This document shows positions 54,066 through 63,906 of a stretch of 64,000 nt of DNA, piece by piece. The stretch lies in contig CAVSLD010000006.1 of assembly GCA_963728655.1 (NCBI GenBank), forward strand, positions 744,001-808,000, given 5' to 3'. A model generated the notes under the pieces. It ran no database searches. It saw only the letters and a list, made by a program, of their open reading frames with translations, and had not been told where the DNA came from. The stretch is from Iamia sp963728655 (GTDB lineage: Bacteria > Actinomycetota > Acidimicrobiia > Acidimicrobiales > Iamiaceae). Each line of letters opens with the position of its first letter. The stretch's first letter is position 1. The position numbers and the translations under genes were made by a program.

Positions 54066-54474
54066 ATGGCCAAGCGAGCGAACCCCAAGCGCCAGTACCC
54101 GCGCATGGTCCGGGTCAACGAGCTGCTCCGGGAGGTGGTGGCCGAGGCGGTGCAGGACGTCGACGACGACCGCCTCGTCGGCGTGGCCATCACCACCGTC
54201 GACTGCGAGTCCGACCTCGGCTCGGCCGTGGTCCACTACGACGTGCTCGACGGCCCCGAGGCCGACGACGAGGTGCTCGAGGCCTTCGACGAGCTGCGGC
54301 CGCGGCTCCAGAAGGTGATCAACGCCGAGACCCGGCTCAAGCAGACCCCCAAGCTGACCTTCGCGGCCGACCCGGTGGTCCGCTCGGCGGCCCGCATCGA
54401 CGACGTGCTGCGGGGCATCCAGCTCCCCGGCATCGGACGACGACCCCGTGACCCGCCCCCGAGCCCGACGGTGA
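54066..54474 (+). CDS. rbfA: Ribosome-binding factor A (frameshift near 54436)
   Basis: About 135 residues. YPRMVRVNELLREVVAEAVQ and LVGVAITTVDCESDLGSAVV form the KH-like fold, and RLKQTPKLTFAADPVVRSAA plus RIDDVLRGI is the diagnostic C-terminal helix region. It helps mature the 16S 5' end. An extra G near 54436 (TCGGAC for TCGAC) moves the last residues to another frame, ending at TGA 54472-54474. That stop overlaps the truB GTG. Confidence 0.92.
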
Positions 54475-55374
54475 GCAAGGGGCGCCGGCCGCCGGGCCCC
54501 GACGGCGTCGCGGTGGTCGACAAGCCGGCCGGCTGGACCAGCCACGACGTGGTGGCCCGCTCCCGGGGCCTGCTCGGCACCCGCAAGGTCGGCCACTCGG
54601 GCACCCTCGACCCGGACGCCACCGGCGTCCTCGTGCTCGGGGTCGGCAAGGCCACCCGCCTGCTGCGCTACCTCACCGCCCTGGGCAAGTCCTACGAGGC
54701 CGAGATCGTGCTGGGCACCGAGACCTCCACCCTCGACGCCGCCGGCGAGGTGACCGCCACCCACGACATGGCCGCGGTCACCCTCGGCCGATGCCCGCCG
54801 GGTCGCCGCCGACGCAGCTCACCGGGCCCATCCTCCAGGTGCCGCCCATGGTCTCGGCCGTGAAGGTCGACGGCCGCCGCCTCCACGAGCTGGCCCGCGA
54901 GGGCATCGAGGTCGAGCGCGAGGCCCGGCCCGTCACCGTGCACGCCTTCACCCTCGACGAGGGCCCCGAGCCCGGCGTGCTCCGCGCCGCGGTCGACGTG
55001 CTCGTCGGGCACCTACGTCCGCACCCTCGCCGCCGACCTGGGCCACGCCCTCGGCGGTGGCGCCCACCTCCGCGCCCTGCGCCGCACCTCGGTCGGGCGG
55101 CTTCACCCTCGACGACGCCGTGGCCCTCGACGACCTGGGCCCCGAGGACCTCCTGCCCGTGGCCGCCGCCGTCGGCCACCTCCCGTCGGTGACCGTCGAC
55201 GGCGACGTGGCCGTCGCCGTGGGCCACGGCAAGGTGCTGGACCGGTCGGTGCTGGGGGTGGCGGAGGGCGACGGGCCGTGGGCCGTCCTCGACCCCGACG
55301 GGCTCGCTGCTGGCCGTGTACGGCGCCCACAGGGGCGACACCGTGAAGCCCGACCTGGTCATCCCGACCGGCTG
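54471..55374 (+). CDS. truB: tRNA pseudouridine-55 synthase TruB (about five frameshifts)
   Basis: About 300 residues. GVAVVDKPAGWTSHDVVARS, RKVGHSGTLDPDATGVLVLG (catalytic Asp) and KSYEAEIVLGTETSTLDAAG are intact. After shifts near 54790 and 54825 come LQVPPMVSAVKVDGRRLHEL, then VRTLAADLGHALGGGAHLRA and DDAVALDDLGPEDLLPVAAA, separated by extra G bases near 55007 and 55095 (both GTCGGGC). A last shift near 55303 precedes the PUA-like end AVYGAHRGDTVKPDLV. It converges on the cyclase gene with a 16-nt overlap. Confidence 0.92.
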
Positions 55375-56088
55375 AGGTCGTCGTCGGTCCGAACGGCAGT
55401 CTCGTCCTCCACGACGAGCGAGCACACCGCGACCGGCTCGGCGAAGCCCTTCAGGGCCCGTCGACCGGCTCCCTCCAGGCGGTGACGCACGCACCGCTCG
55501 GCGGCGGCGGCGTCGGTGAGGACCTCGCCGGGCACCGCGGTGGCCACGATGCGCGCCGCGAGGTTGACGGCGCGGCCGTAGTGGTCGCCACCGCGGGTGG
55601 CGACCTCTCCGGCGGCCACGCCGCACCGCGCCTCCATCCCGGGCAACCCGGCGATGACCCCGGCCGCGATGGCGAGGCAGTCGTCGGGGTCCACGGCGAC
55701 GAACATCACCTCGTCCCCGATCAGCTTGACCGCCCGACCGCCGCCCCGGGCGACCGTCGCGATGGCCTCGGCCTCGAGGTCGGACATGAAGCCAGCGAGG
55801 GTGTCGGGATCGAGCGAGTCGACGTAGGCCGGTCGAGCCGACGACGTCCACGAAGCCGATGGCGACATCGACGGAGGTGACCACGCCGCTGGTCACGCGA
55901 CGGCGCCCGGCCCGGCCCGGCCCGGCCTCGCCCCACCGCACCGCTCCGTCCAGGCGGTGGAGGAAGCACGCCCGCAGCGGGGCGTCGAGCAGGGCGAGGG
56001 CCTGGGTGACGCGGTGGTTGGCCCGGGCGTAGTCGACGAGGCGGGCACCGGCGGCGTCGAGGTCCGCGCCCACGCCGGTGCGGAACAC
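55359..56088 (-). CDS. Class III adenylate/guanylate cyclase-domain protein (frameshift near 55833)
   Basis: About 242 residues. A helical N-terminal part (ARLVDYARANHRVTQALALL, ACFLHRLDGAVRW) precedes the cyclase homology domain: VAIGFVDVVGST (first metal Asp), then in another frame RAVKLIGDEVMFVAVDPDDC (second metal Asp) and DHYGRAVNLAARIVATAVPG (Asn of the catalytic N...R pair). The retained residues suggest an active ATP or GTP cyclase. There is no membrane or HAMP segment. The GTG at 56088 is a tentative start. It sits oddly between truB and ribF, on the opposite strand. Confidence 0.78.
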
Positions 56089-56138
56089 GGGGCGAAACCA
56101 GGTGTGGCCCCCGGCCCCCTCGTGGCAGCCTCTCGGCC

Positions 56139-56818
56139 GTGAGCCCGCTCCCCGCCCCGCCCGAGCCCGCCCCCGGACCGCCGTCACCGGCCAGCACGGT
56201 GAAGCGCAACGCGGGACGGGCCCGCTACGACGCCGCAGCCGTCCACGCCGTGCTCGACGCCGGGTGGGTGGCCCACGTGGCCCTGGCCCCCGGGGGCGAG
56301 CCCGTCGTGATCCCGATGGTGTACGCCCGCGACGGCGACCGGCTGCTGCTCCACGGCTCGGTGGCGTCGCGGCTGCTGCGGGGCCTCGATGCCGGCCTGC
56401 CGGTCTAGCGTGGCCGTGACCCACGTCGACGGCCTGGTCCTGGCCCGCTCCGCCTTCCACCACTCGGTCAACTACCGCAGCGTCGTGGTGCGGGGGACGG
56501 CCCGCCGGGTCACCGATCCCGGGCGCGATGGCCGCCGGCTTCGCCCGCCTGGTCGACCACGCCGCACCGGGCCGGTCCGAGGCAGGTGCGGGGTGCCGAT
56601 CGCCACCGAGACCCGCCAGACCCTCCTCGTCGAGGTCCGCCTCGACGACGCCGCGGTGAAGGTCCGCACCGGTGGTCCCATCGACGACGAGCGGGACCTC
56701 GTCATGGCCGGTCTGGGCCGGCGTCGTCCCGCTGGCCCTCGTCGCCGGCGAGCCGGTGCCGTCCGCCGACCTGACCGTCCCCGACGTCGCCCCACCGGAG
56801 ACCGTCACCCTGCCCTGA
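56139..56818 (+). CDS. Pyridoxamine 5'-phosphate oxidase family (FMN split-barrel) protein, several frameshifts
   Basis: About 225 residues. VHAVLDAGWVAHVALAPGGE, VVIPMVYARDGDRLLLHGSV and SRLLRGLDAGLPV are the flavin split-barrel core; then VAVTHVDGLVLARSAFHHSV, NYRSVVVRGTARRV and TRQTLLVEVRLDDAAVKVRT follow in other frames. Shifts lie near 56405, 56522, 56575 and 56713. The pattern resembles NimA-type or F420/FMN split-barrel reductases. It is transcribed divergently from the cyclase gene, 50 nt away. Substrate is unknown. Confidence 0.75.
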
Positions 56819-56862
56819 TCGGGCGCGGAGGACCCGACCGGGTGCGTCGGAGGATCGACCTC

Positions 56863-56964
56863 ATGGGGGGCACGCTCCGGGCCCGCCTCCTCGCCGTGCT
56901 GGTCGTGGCCCGCCGGCGTCCGGATCCGCGTGACGAGCCGTCCCCCGCTCCTCTGAGCGGCTGA
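56863..56964 (+). CDS. Possible 33-residue basic peptide
   Basis: MGGTLRARLLAVLVVARRRP then a short Asp/Pro/Ser tail. A GGAGG lies 10 nt upstream of ATG 56863. It is an isolated small frame in the 262-nt PPOX-ribF spacer, with no known family, and may be chance. The rest of that spacer shows only the TAGCGT promoter box of ribF at 57067-57072. Confidence 0.2.
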   Translation: MGGTLRARLLAVLVVARRRPDPRDEPSPAPLSG

Positions 56965-57080
56965 GCGCCACGTTTGTCGCACGCCCGCAGAGGTCACGGA
57001 GGAGGGGCGACCGGCCCGGCCGACCGGACCGGGCCCACCGTGTGGGGGCTCCGCGGCGGGGGCCGGTAGCGTCGCCCGAC

Positions 57081-58063
57081 GTGGAGATCATCCGGGCCGA
57101 CGGCCACTGCCCGACGCCCGAGGTGGGGGCGGCGGTCACCATCGGGGCCTACGACGGGGTGCACCTGGGCCACCGGGCCGTCATCGCCGAGGTGCGGCGC
57201 CGGGCCGAGGAGCAGGGGCTGCGCAGCGCGGTGGTCACCTTCGACCGCCACCCCGCCATGGTCGTCCGGCCCGAGAGCGCCCCGCGCCTGCTGACCGACC
57301 TCGACCAGAAGCTCGAGCTGCTGGCCTCCACCGGGGTCGACGTGGCCCTGGTGGTGACCTTCGACGAGGCCCGGGCCGCGGAGAGCGCCGAGGACTTCGT
57401 GGCCGAGGTCATCGTCGGGTGCCTGGCCGCCCGAGGTCGTGGTGGTGGGGGAGGACTTCCACTTCGGCCACGGCCGCCGGGGCAACGTCGAGATGCTGCA
57501 CCGCCCTGGGCGCCGAGCGCCGGCTTCACCGTCGAGGGGCTCGGGCCTGCGCTCCGCGTCCGACGTCGGTGCCGGCCGCGGCCGCAGCCGAGGCCGACGG
57601 CCCCGAGGAGAAGGTGTCGTCCACCGCCATCCGGGCCGCCCTCGTCGCGGGCGAGATCGACCGGGCCACCGCCCTGCTGGGCCGGCCCCACGAGGTGCGC
57701 GGCCTGGTGACCCCGGGCGACAAGCGGGGCCGGGAGCTGGGCTTCCCCACCGCCAACGTCGCCGTGCCGGGCGAGATCCTGCTGCCGGCCGACGGCATCT
57801 ACGCCGGGTGGTTCGTGCGGGCCGACGGCACCGTGCTGCCCACCGCCATCAACCTGGGCCGCCGCCCCACCTTCTACGAGCAGGCCCACGCCTCCCTGCT
57901 CGAGGCCCACGTCCTCGACTTCGACGGCGACCTCTACGGCGAGCGGGTGGCCGTCCGCTTCGTGTCCCGCCTCCACGGCGAGGTGAAGTACCCCTCGATC
58001 GAGGCCCTGGTCGAGGGCATCGGGCGCGACGTGGTCGAGACCCGGGCCGTCCTGGGCCTCTGA
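57081..58063 (+). CDS. ribF: Bifunctional riboflavin kinase/FAD synthetase RibF (several frameshifts)
   Basis: About 326 residues. The FMN adenylyltransferase half has VTIGAYDGVHLGHRAVIAEV (nucleotide-binding HxGH) and VVGEDFHFGHGRRGNVEML; the kinase half has HEVRGLVTPGDKRGRELGFP and TANVAVPGEILLPADGIYAG (PTAN motif). It converts riboflavin to FMN and FAD. Frames change near 57431 (extra C at CCCGAGG), 57507 and 57540-57600. TAGCGT (57067-57072) lies 8 nt before GTG 57081. It is the usual partner of truB and rpsO, though here separated from truB by two genes. Confidence 0.92.
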
Positions 58064-58171
58064 TCCTCGACCCGCCTCTGACGGCGCCGCCGGTCCGGCT
58101 GCCGACGGCCCCTGGACCATGACCTGGGCCCATGGCCGGGTTCCGGGCGTGACAGGTGGCATGCTGGACAC

Positions 58172-59394
58172 ATGTCCGACACGCCACGGCGTCCGGGCCC
58201 GGGGGGAGAGCGACGCGGACCACGGGCCGCATCACCCGGGTGCAGACGTCCTCCGACGACGCGCCCGTCATCGGGCCCGAGGAGCGCCCCGAGCAGGTCC
58301 GGTCCCGCCGCCTGCCCCGCCTGGCCCGCCACACCGTCACCCTCTCCGACGGCCACGAGGTCGGGCGTCGCCGTGTGCGGCCAGGGCGTGCCCCTGGTGC
58401 TCGTCCACGGCTTCAGCGCCGAGGGCATCCTCTACGCCCAGACCCTGTCGCGCCTGGTCGGCAGCGGGTTCCGGGTCATCGCCATCGACACCGCCGGCCA
58501 CGGCGGCACCCTCGGCCTGCCCACCGGCGGCGGCAGCATGGAGCACTACACCCGCATGCTGGGCCGGGTCCTCGACGAGCTGGGCATCCGCCGGGCCGTG
58601 CTGTGCGGGCACTCCATGGGCGGCCGCCTGGTCACCGAGCTGGCCGCCCAGGAGCCGGACCGGGCCATCGCCGTGGTGCTGCTCGACGCCATCGTGGGCG
58701 ACACCTGGGACCGCATGGTGAACCTGTTCCGCGTCGCCCCGCCCCTGCTGGCCGGGGTGGCCGGGGTCCTGGTCCTCGACAGCGTCAGCACCCTGCCGCT
58801 GCTCCGCGACCCGGCCCAGGCCCGCAAGCTGGGCCGCCTCGTCGCCCCGGTCATCGGCGGCCACCTCCGGCGGCCGTGGCGGATGCTCGGGCCCGGCGGT
58901 GTCCATCCTGCGCTCCCGGGGCTCGGGCTGGATGCTCGACCGCATCGCCGAGGAGGAGATCCCCCTGGTGGTGATCCACGGCGAGCGCGACGTCGCCGTC
59001 CCCATGGCCACCGCCCGCGACGCTCGCCGGCGGGGCCACGGGGCCCTGGTCACGGTGGAGAAGGCCGGCCACTCGTGGCTGCTGCGCGACCCCCGGACCC
59101 TGCCCGGCCATCCTCGACGCCCTCATCGCCAGCCACGTGGGCGAGGCGATCACGGCCCGGATCGCCGCCGACCTGGGCCTCACCAGCCCCGGCTACCTCG
59201 ACGGGGCCACCTTCGCCGACCTCGACGCGGCCTACCTCGAGCCCGACGCCCAGATCCTCGAGCTGTCACCCCGCCCCCGGTCCGACTCCGACACCCTGCC
59301 CCGCCAGGGCCTGCCCCGGTACCGCTGGAGCGTGTCAGCGACCGCGTCCGCCGAGCCCGACCTGCCCGACAACGTCACCCGCCTCCACGCCTGA
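58172..59394 (+). CDS. Alpha/beta hydrolase (several frameshifts)
   Basis: About 400 residues. A disordered N terminus ends in RLPRLARHTVTLSDGHEV. The fold then shows VPLVLVHGFSAEGILYAQTL (oxyanion HGF), AVLCGHSMGGRLVTELAA (nucleophile Ser), IPLVVIHGERDVAVPM (Asp) and VEKAGHSWLL (His), followed by ~90 residues ending DLPDNVTRLHA. Shifts are near 58200, 58364 (GTCGGGC), 58897 and 59108. ATG 58172 is 6 nt after a CATGCT box, consistent with leaderless expression. The substrate is unknown; the long C-terminal extension is atypical. Confidence 0.82.
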
Positions 59395-59408
59395 CCGGCC
59401 GGGTATGC

Positions 59409-59437
59409 GGACAGAGTGTGCCTGGCACACTCTGTCC
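59409..59437. terminator. Perfect 14-bp inverted repeat
   Basis: GGACAGAGTGTGCC-T-GGCACACTCTGTCC is a perfect 14+1+14 palindrome starting 15 nt after the hydrolase stop. As RNA it would give a 13-bp stem with a 3-nt loop and could terminate transcription. As DNA the short centre also suits a dimeric protein site. No T tract follows. Confidence 0.55.
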
Positions 59438-59481
59438 ACTCTTCCGGCGGGCGATGCGGGGGAGCGGCGGAGGGGGGCTGC

Positions 59482-59487
59482 TATCGT
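59482..59487 (+). promoter_or_regulatory. -10 box of rpsO
   Basis: TATCGT lies in the 239-nt spacer before rpsO and would give a leader of about 140 nt. The leader ends with an AAGGAAA Shine-Dalgarno (59622-59628). No clear S15-binding pseudoknot was identified by eye. Confidence 0.45.
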
Positions 59488-59633
59488 CTGCCCTCGTGTG
59501 CCGCGCTCCGGCGCGCCGTCGACATCCGCCCTCCGACCCGTGACCTGCGCACTGCCGCAGCCCACGATCGGCAGAGCCGGGTCCGACACCCACCACGGGC
59601 CGCGCCCGCGGCCCGTCCACCCAAGGAAACCGC

Positions 59634-59906
59634 ATGTCCGAGATCACCGACCGCGCCAAGCCCGGCGTCATCGAGGAGCACCGCCTCCACGACACCGACA
59701 CCGGCTCCCCCGAGGTGCAGATCGCCCTGCTCACGCAGCGCATCAACCACCTCACCGAGCACCTGAAGGTCCACAAGAAGGACTTCCACAGCCGGCGGGG
59801 GCTCCTGATGCTGGTCGGCAAGCGTCGCCGCCTGCTCGACTACGTCGCCAAGAACGACGTCGAGCGCTACCGGGCGATCATCGCCAAGCTCGGCCTGCGC
59901 CGATAG
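59634..59906 (+). CDS. rpsO: 30S ribosomal protein S15
   Basis: 90 residues, intact. HDTDTGSPEVQIALLTQRIN, HLKVHKKDFHSRRGLLMLVG and KRRRLLDYVAKNDVERYRAI are invariant S15 features. It binds the three-way junction of 16S helices 20-22. ATG 59634 has a good Shine-Dalgarno. An intrinsic terminator follows at once, so pnp is partly uncoupled from rpsO. Confidence 0.97.
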   Translation: MSEITDRAKPGVIEEHRLHDTDTGSPEVQIALLTQRINHLTEHLKVHKKDFHSRRGLLMLVGKRRRLLDYVAKNDVERYRAIIAKLGLRR

Positions 59907-59916
59907 CAACCACCCT

Positions 59917-59950
59917 GATGAGCGGCCCGTCGGCCGCTCATCGCACTTTT
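59917..59950 (+). terminator. Intrinsic terminator between rpsO and pnp
   Basis: GATGAGCGGC (59917-59926) and GCCGCTCATC (59933-59942) form a perfect 10-bp stem with loop CCGTCG, followed by GCACTTTT. It is the only hairpin in the window with a recognisable T run. Confidence 0.75.
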
Positions 59951-59967
59951 CACCCACAGTGCGCACG

Positions 59968-60101
59968 GGTCCGGATCAGTTGCCGGTCGCCCTCGTCCCG
60001 GACCGCTCCACGGAGAGCGGGCGTCGGGGGGATGCCGACTGGGAGCTGGCCCACCCGGCGCCGAGACCGGGGCGCAGGACGCGTCCCAGAGGAGACACCA
60101 C
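59968..60101 (+). ncRNA. Structured pnp leader (possibly Actino-pnp-like)
   Basis: Three consecutive stems precede pnp: GGTCCGG/CCGGACC (59968-59974 with 59998-60004), CCGCTC/GAGCGG (60003-60008 with 60015-60020, sharing two bases with the first) and GTCGG/CCGAC (60023-60027 with 60035-60039). A GAGGAGA Shine-Dalgarno follows. PNPase leaders are autoregulated in many bacteria, and an Actino-pnp motif is known in Actinobacteria. I cannot confirm that this matches its consensus. Confidence 0.4.
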
Positions 60102-62571
60102 ATGGCTGATGCCATCACCGTGTCGGCGCCCATCTCGGGCACCGACAAGACCCTCGAGCTCTCCACCGGAGTGCTCGCCCCGCAGTCGCAGGGGGCCGTC
60201 GTGGCCTCCATCGGCAAGACCCAGGCCCTGGTCACCGCCAACGGCGCCAGCCTTCACCCGCGAGGGCATCGACTTCTTCCCGCTCACCGTCGACGTCGAG
60301 GAGAAGATGTACGCGGCGGGCAAGATCCCCGGCTCGTTCTTCCGCCGGGAGGGCCGCCCCACCGACGAGGCCGTGCTCACCTGCCGGCTGATCGACCGCC
60401 CGCTGCGCCCCAGCTTCGCCGACGGGTACCGCAACGAGACCCAGGTCGTGGCCACCATCCTCGCCGCCGACCAGGTCAACCCCCACGACGTGGTCGCCAT
60501 CAACGGCGCCTCCGCCGCCCTGATGCTCTCGGGCCTGCCCTTCGACGGCCCGCTCGGCGCCGTGCGCCTGGCCTACTCCACCGACGGCGAGTGGATCCCC
60601 CACCCGACCTTCGAGGAGATCGACGAGTCCACCTTCCAGCTGGTCGTCGCCGGCCGCTCGCGTCGACGACGGCGGCGTGGCCATCATGATGGTCGAGGGC
60701 AACGGCACCGAGAAGGCCTGGTCCTACTACGAGGACGGCGCCCCCAAGGTCACCGAGGCGGTCATCGCCGAGGGCCTGGAGAAGTGCAAGACCTGGATCG
60801 GCGAGTCCATCGAGCTCCAGCGCGAGCTGGTCGAGCAAGGCCGGCGTGGCCCCCGCCCTCGTGTGGGAGTCGCAGCTCGACTACGACGACGAGATCGCCG
60901 ACGCGGTGGCCGAGGCCGGCCGCGACCAGATCGCCGAGGCCAACACCATCGCCGACAAGGGCGACCGCAACGCGGCCAACGACGCGGCCAAGGCCGCCGT
61001 CGTGGCCGAGCTGTGCGGCGAGGGCGAGCCCTTCGCCGGCCAGCGAGAAGCAGGTCAAGAACGCCATCCGGGCGCTGACCAAGAAGGTCGTGCGCGAGCG
61101 CCTCGTCAACGAGGGCATCCGCATCGACGGCCGCGGCCCCAAGGACCTCCGGCCCGTCATCGGCCGAGGTGGGCGTGCTGCCCACCGCCCACGGCTCCGG
61201 CCTGTTCCAGCGGGGCGAGACCCAGGTCCTCAACGTGCTCACCCTGGGCATGCCCCGCATGGACCAGCTGCTCGACACCCTCGGGCTGCAGACCAAGAAG
61301 CGCTACATGCACCACTACAACATGCCGCCCTACTCCAACGGCGAGACGGGCCGCATCGGTGGCACCAAGCGCCGCGAGGTCGGCCACGGCATGCTCGCCG
61401 AGCGGGCCCTGCTGCCCCTCGTGCCCTCCCTCGAGGAGTGGCCCTACGCCCTGCGCCTCGTGTCCGAGGTGCTGTCGTCCAACGGCTCCACCTCGATGGG
61501 CTCGGTCTGCTCGTCGTCGCTGTCGCTGATGGACGGCGGCGTGCCGATCAAGGCGCCGGTCTCCGGCATCGCCATGGGCCTGGTCAAGGAGGGTGACAAC
61601 TACATCACCCTCACCGACATCCTCGGCGCCGAGGACGCCTTCGGCGACATGGACTTCAAGATCGCCGGCCCGGCCGACTTCATCACCGCCCTGCAGCTCG
61701 ACACCAAGATCGACGGCCTGCCCGCCGACGTGCTGGCCGCCGCGCTCGACCAGGCCCGCGAGGCCCGCCTCGAGATCCTCGACGTGATGAACGCCGCCAT
61801 CGCCGAGCCCCGCGCCGACGTGGGCGACACCGCCCCCAAGATGCTCAGCTTCGAGATCCCGATCGACAAGATCGGCGAGGTCATCGGGCCCAAGGGCAAG
61901 GTCATCAACGCCATCCAGGCCGAGACCGGCGCCGACATCTCCGTCGACGACGACGGCACCGTCGGCACCGTGTCCATCGGCTCGGTCGACCGGGGCTGCG
62001 TCGACGAGGCCGAGCGCCAGATCAAGCTGATCCTCGACCCGCCCACCGCCGAGGTGGGCGCCGTCTACACCGGCCGGGTCGTGAACATCACCAAGTTCGG
62101 TGCGTTCGTCAACATCCTCCCGGGCCGTGACGGCCTGGTCCACATCTCCAAGCTCGGTGGGGGCAAGCGCATCGACCGGGTCGAGGACGTCGTCTCCCTC
62201 GGCGACGAGATCGAGGTCCGCGTCGACGACGTCGACCCCAACGGCAAGGTCAGCCTCACCCCGGCCGACCAGCCGGTCGAGGAGAAGAAGCCCCGGCGGC
62301 GGCGGCGACCGCGACCGTGGCGACCGCGACCGTGGCGGCCGCGACGGTGGCCGCGACCGTGGTGGGCGCGACGGCGGCCGCGAGCCGCGACCGCGCGACG
62401 AGCGGCGACAGCGAGCTCCGGCGGCGGCCCGCCAAGGCCGAGGAGGTGTCCTTCGAGGACTCCTTCGACGCCGAGGTGGCCGCCGAGTTCGGCGACCTGG
62501 GCCCGGGTGGCGACGATCGCCCCCGCAGCGGTGGCGACGACGGCGGCCGGCGCCGCCGCCGTCGTCGCTGA
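60102..62571 (+). CDS. pnp: Polyribonucleotide nucleotidyltransferase (PNPase), several frameshifts
   Basis: About 820 residues; 3'-5' phosphorolytic exoribonuclease. First RNase PH-like core: GIDFFPLTVDVEEKMYAAGK, GSFFRREGRPTDEAVLTCRL, RLIDRPLRPSF. Second core: LPTAHGSGLFQRGETQVLNV, MHHYNMPPYSNGETGRIGG, GSVCSSSLSLMDGGVPIKAP. KH (PIDKIGEVIGPKGKVINAIQ) and S1 (YTGRVVNITKFGAFVNILPG) domains follow. Frames break near 60252, 60664, 60837, 61045, 61165 and 62300-62420. The tail beyond S1 reads as repeated GDRDRGGRDGG-like units, then an acidic patch and a poly-Arg end. GAGGAGA precedes ATG 60102. Confidence 0.94.
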
Positions 62572-62587
62572 GCGCCCGCGAGAGCGC

Positions 62588-63906
62588 GTGATCGACGTCG
62601 CCGGGGACGGCCCCGTCCCCGGCGACGCACCGATCCCCGCCCCCGCAGGCGAGGTCACGGTCACCACCCTCGCCTCCGGGCGCCGGGTCGTCACCGACCG
62701 CATGCCGGGCGCGGCCTCGGCCACCGTGGTGGCCCTGGTCGGGCGTGGGCGGCCGCGACGAGCCGGCCCCGCTGGCCGGGGTGTCGCACTTCCTCGAGCA
62801 CCTGCTCTGCAAGGGCAGCGACGGCTGGCCGGCCGCCGAGGTGGCCGAGGCCGTCGACGAGCGGGGCGGCGACCTCGACGCGGTCACCGACCGCGAGCGC
62901 ACCGCCGTGCAGATCCGGGTCCCCGCCGCCGACGCCGGCTTCGCCCTCGACCTGCTGGGCGACCTGGTGCTGCGCCCCGCCGTGCGGGCCGACGAGGTCG
63001 ACCTGGAGCGCCGGGTGATCCTCGAGGAGCTGGCCCAGGCCGAGGAGGACCCCGAGGACCGGGCCCACGCCCTGGTCGCCCTGGCCCTCTACGGCGAGCA
63101 CCCCCTGGGCTCGGGAGGTCATCGGCGACCGGCGCACCCTGGCGGCCATGGGGCCGTCGGAGATCGCGCGCCTTCCACGCCGCCCGCTACCAGCCCGAGG
63201 CCATGGTCGTGGCGGCCGCCGGCGGCGTCGACCACGAGGCCGTCGTCGACCGGGTGCGGCGCTGGGAGGACCTGGTCGGCCCCGGCCCCGTCGGACCCGC
63301 TGCTCGCGGTGGACCGGACCGGCCCCGACGCCCCAGGCCGCCTCGACACGGGTCCTGCGCCGGCGCGGGCGAGCAGGTCCACGTGGTGGTCGGCTGGCCC
63401 CTGGGTGCGGTCGCCGACGACCGAGCGCCCGGCACTGGCGGTCGCGGCCCACATCCTCGGGCGGGGGCCCGGCCAGCCGCCTGTTCCGCTCGGTGCGCGA
63501 CGAGCGGGGGCTGGCCTACGCCGTCGACGCCTCGCTCGCCCTGCACGGCGACGCCGGGGCCCTCACCGCCTACGCCGGCTGCTCGCCCGGCGCGGTGGCC
63601 GAGGTCCGCGACCTGCTGGTGGCCGAGGTCGCCCGCCTGGCGGCCGAGGGCCCGACCGCCCGCGAGGTCGAGGTGGCCACCGGCTACCTGGCCGGCGCCT
63701 CGACGCTCGCCCTGGAGGACTCCGCCACCCGGGCCTGGCGGGTGGCCATCGAGGAGCTGGAGCGGGGCGGGGCCCGCCCGGCGGCCGAGCGCATCGCCGC
63801 CTACCGATCCGTGACCGTCGACCAGATCCGGGCCGCGGCGGCCACGCTGGCGGTCGGGCCGTCGACCGCCGTGGTGGGCCCCGTGCCCCGCCGGCTGCGC
63901 CTCTGA
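62588..63906 (+). CDS. M16 family zinc peptidase (pitrilysin/MPP-like), several frameshifts
   Basis: About 438 residues. ITVTTLASGRR-like VTVTTLASGRRVVTDRMPG starts the fold; the inverted zinc motif is HFLEHLLCKGSDGWPAAEVA (HxxEH), with VDLERRVILEELAQAEEDPE providing the distal Glu. The C-terminal domain has SRLFRSVRDERGLAYAVDAS (the R...Y substrate-binding pair). Shifts are near 62743 and 63113 (both TCGGG), 63172, 63298, 63350-63420 and 63470. The gene follows pnp by 16 nt, the standard actinobacterial order. GTG 62588 is the first plausible start. Confidence 0.88.
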
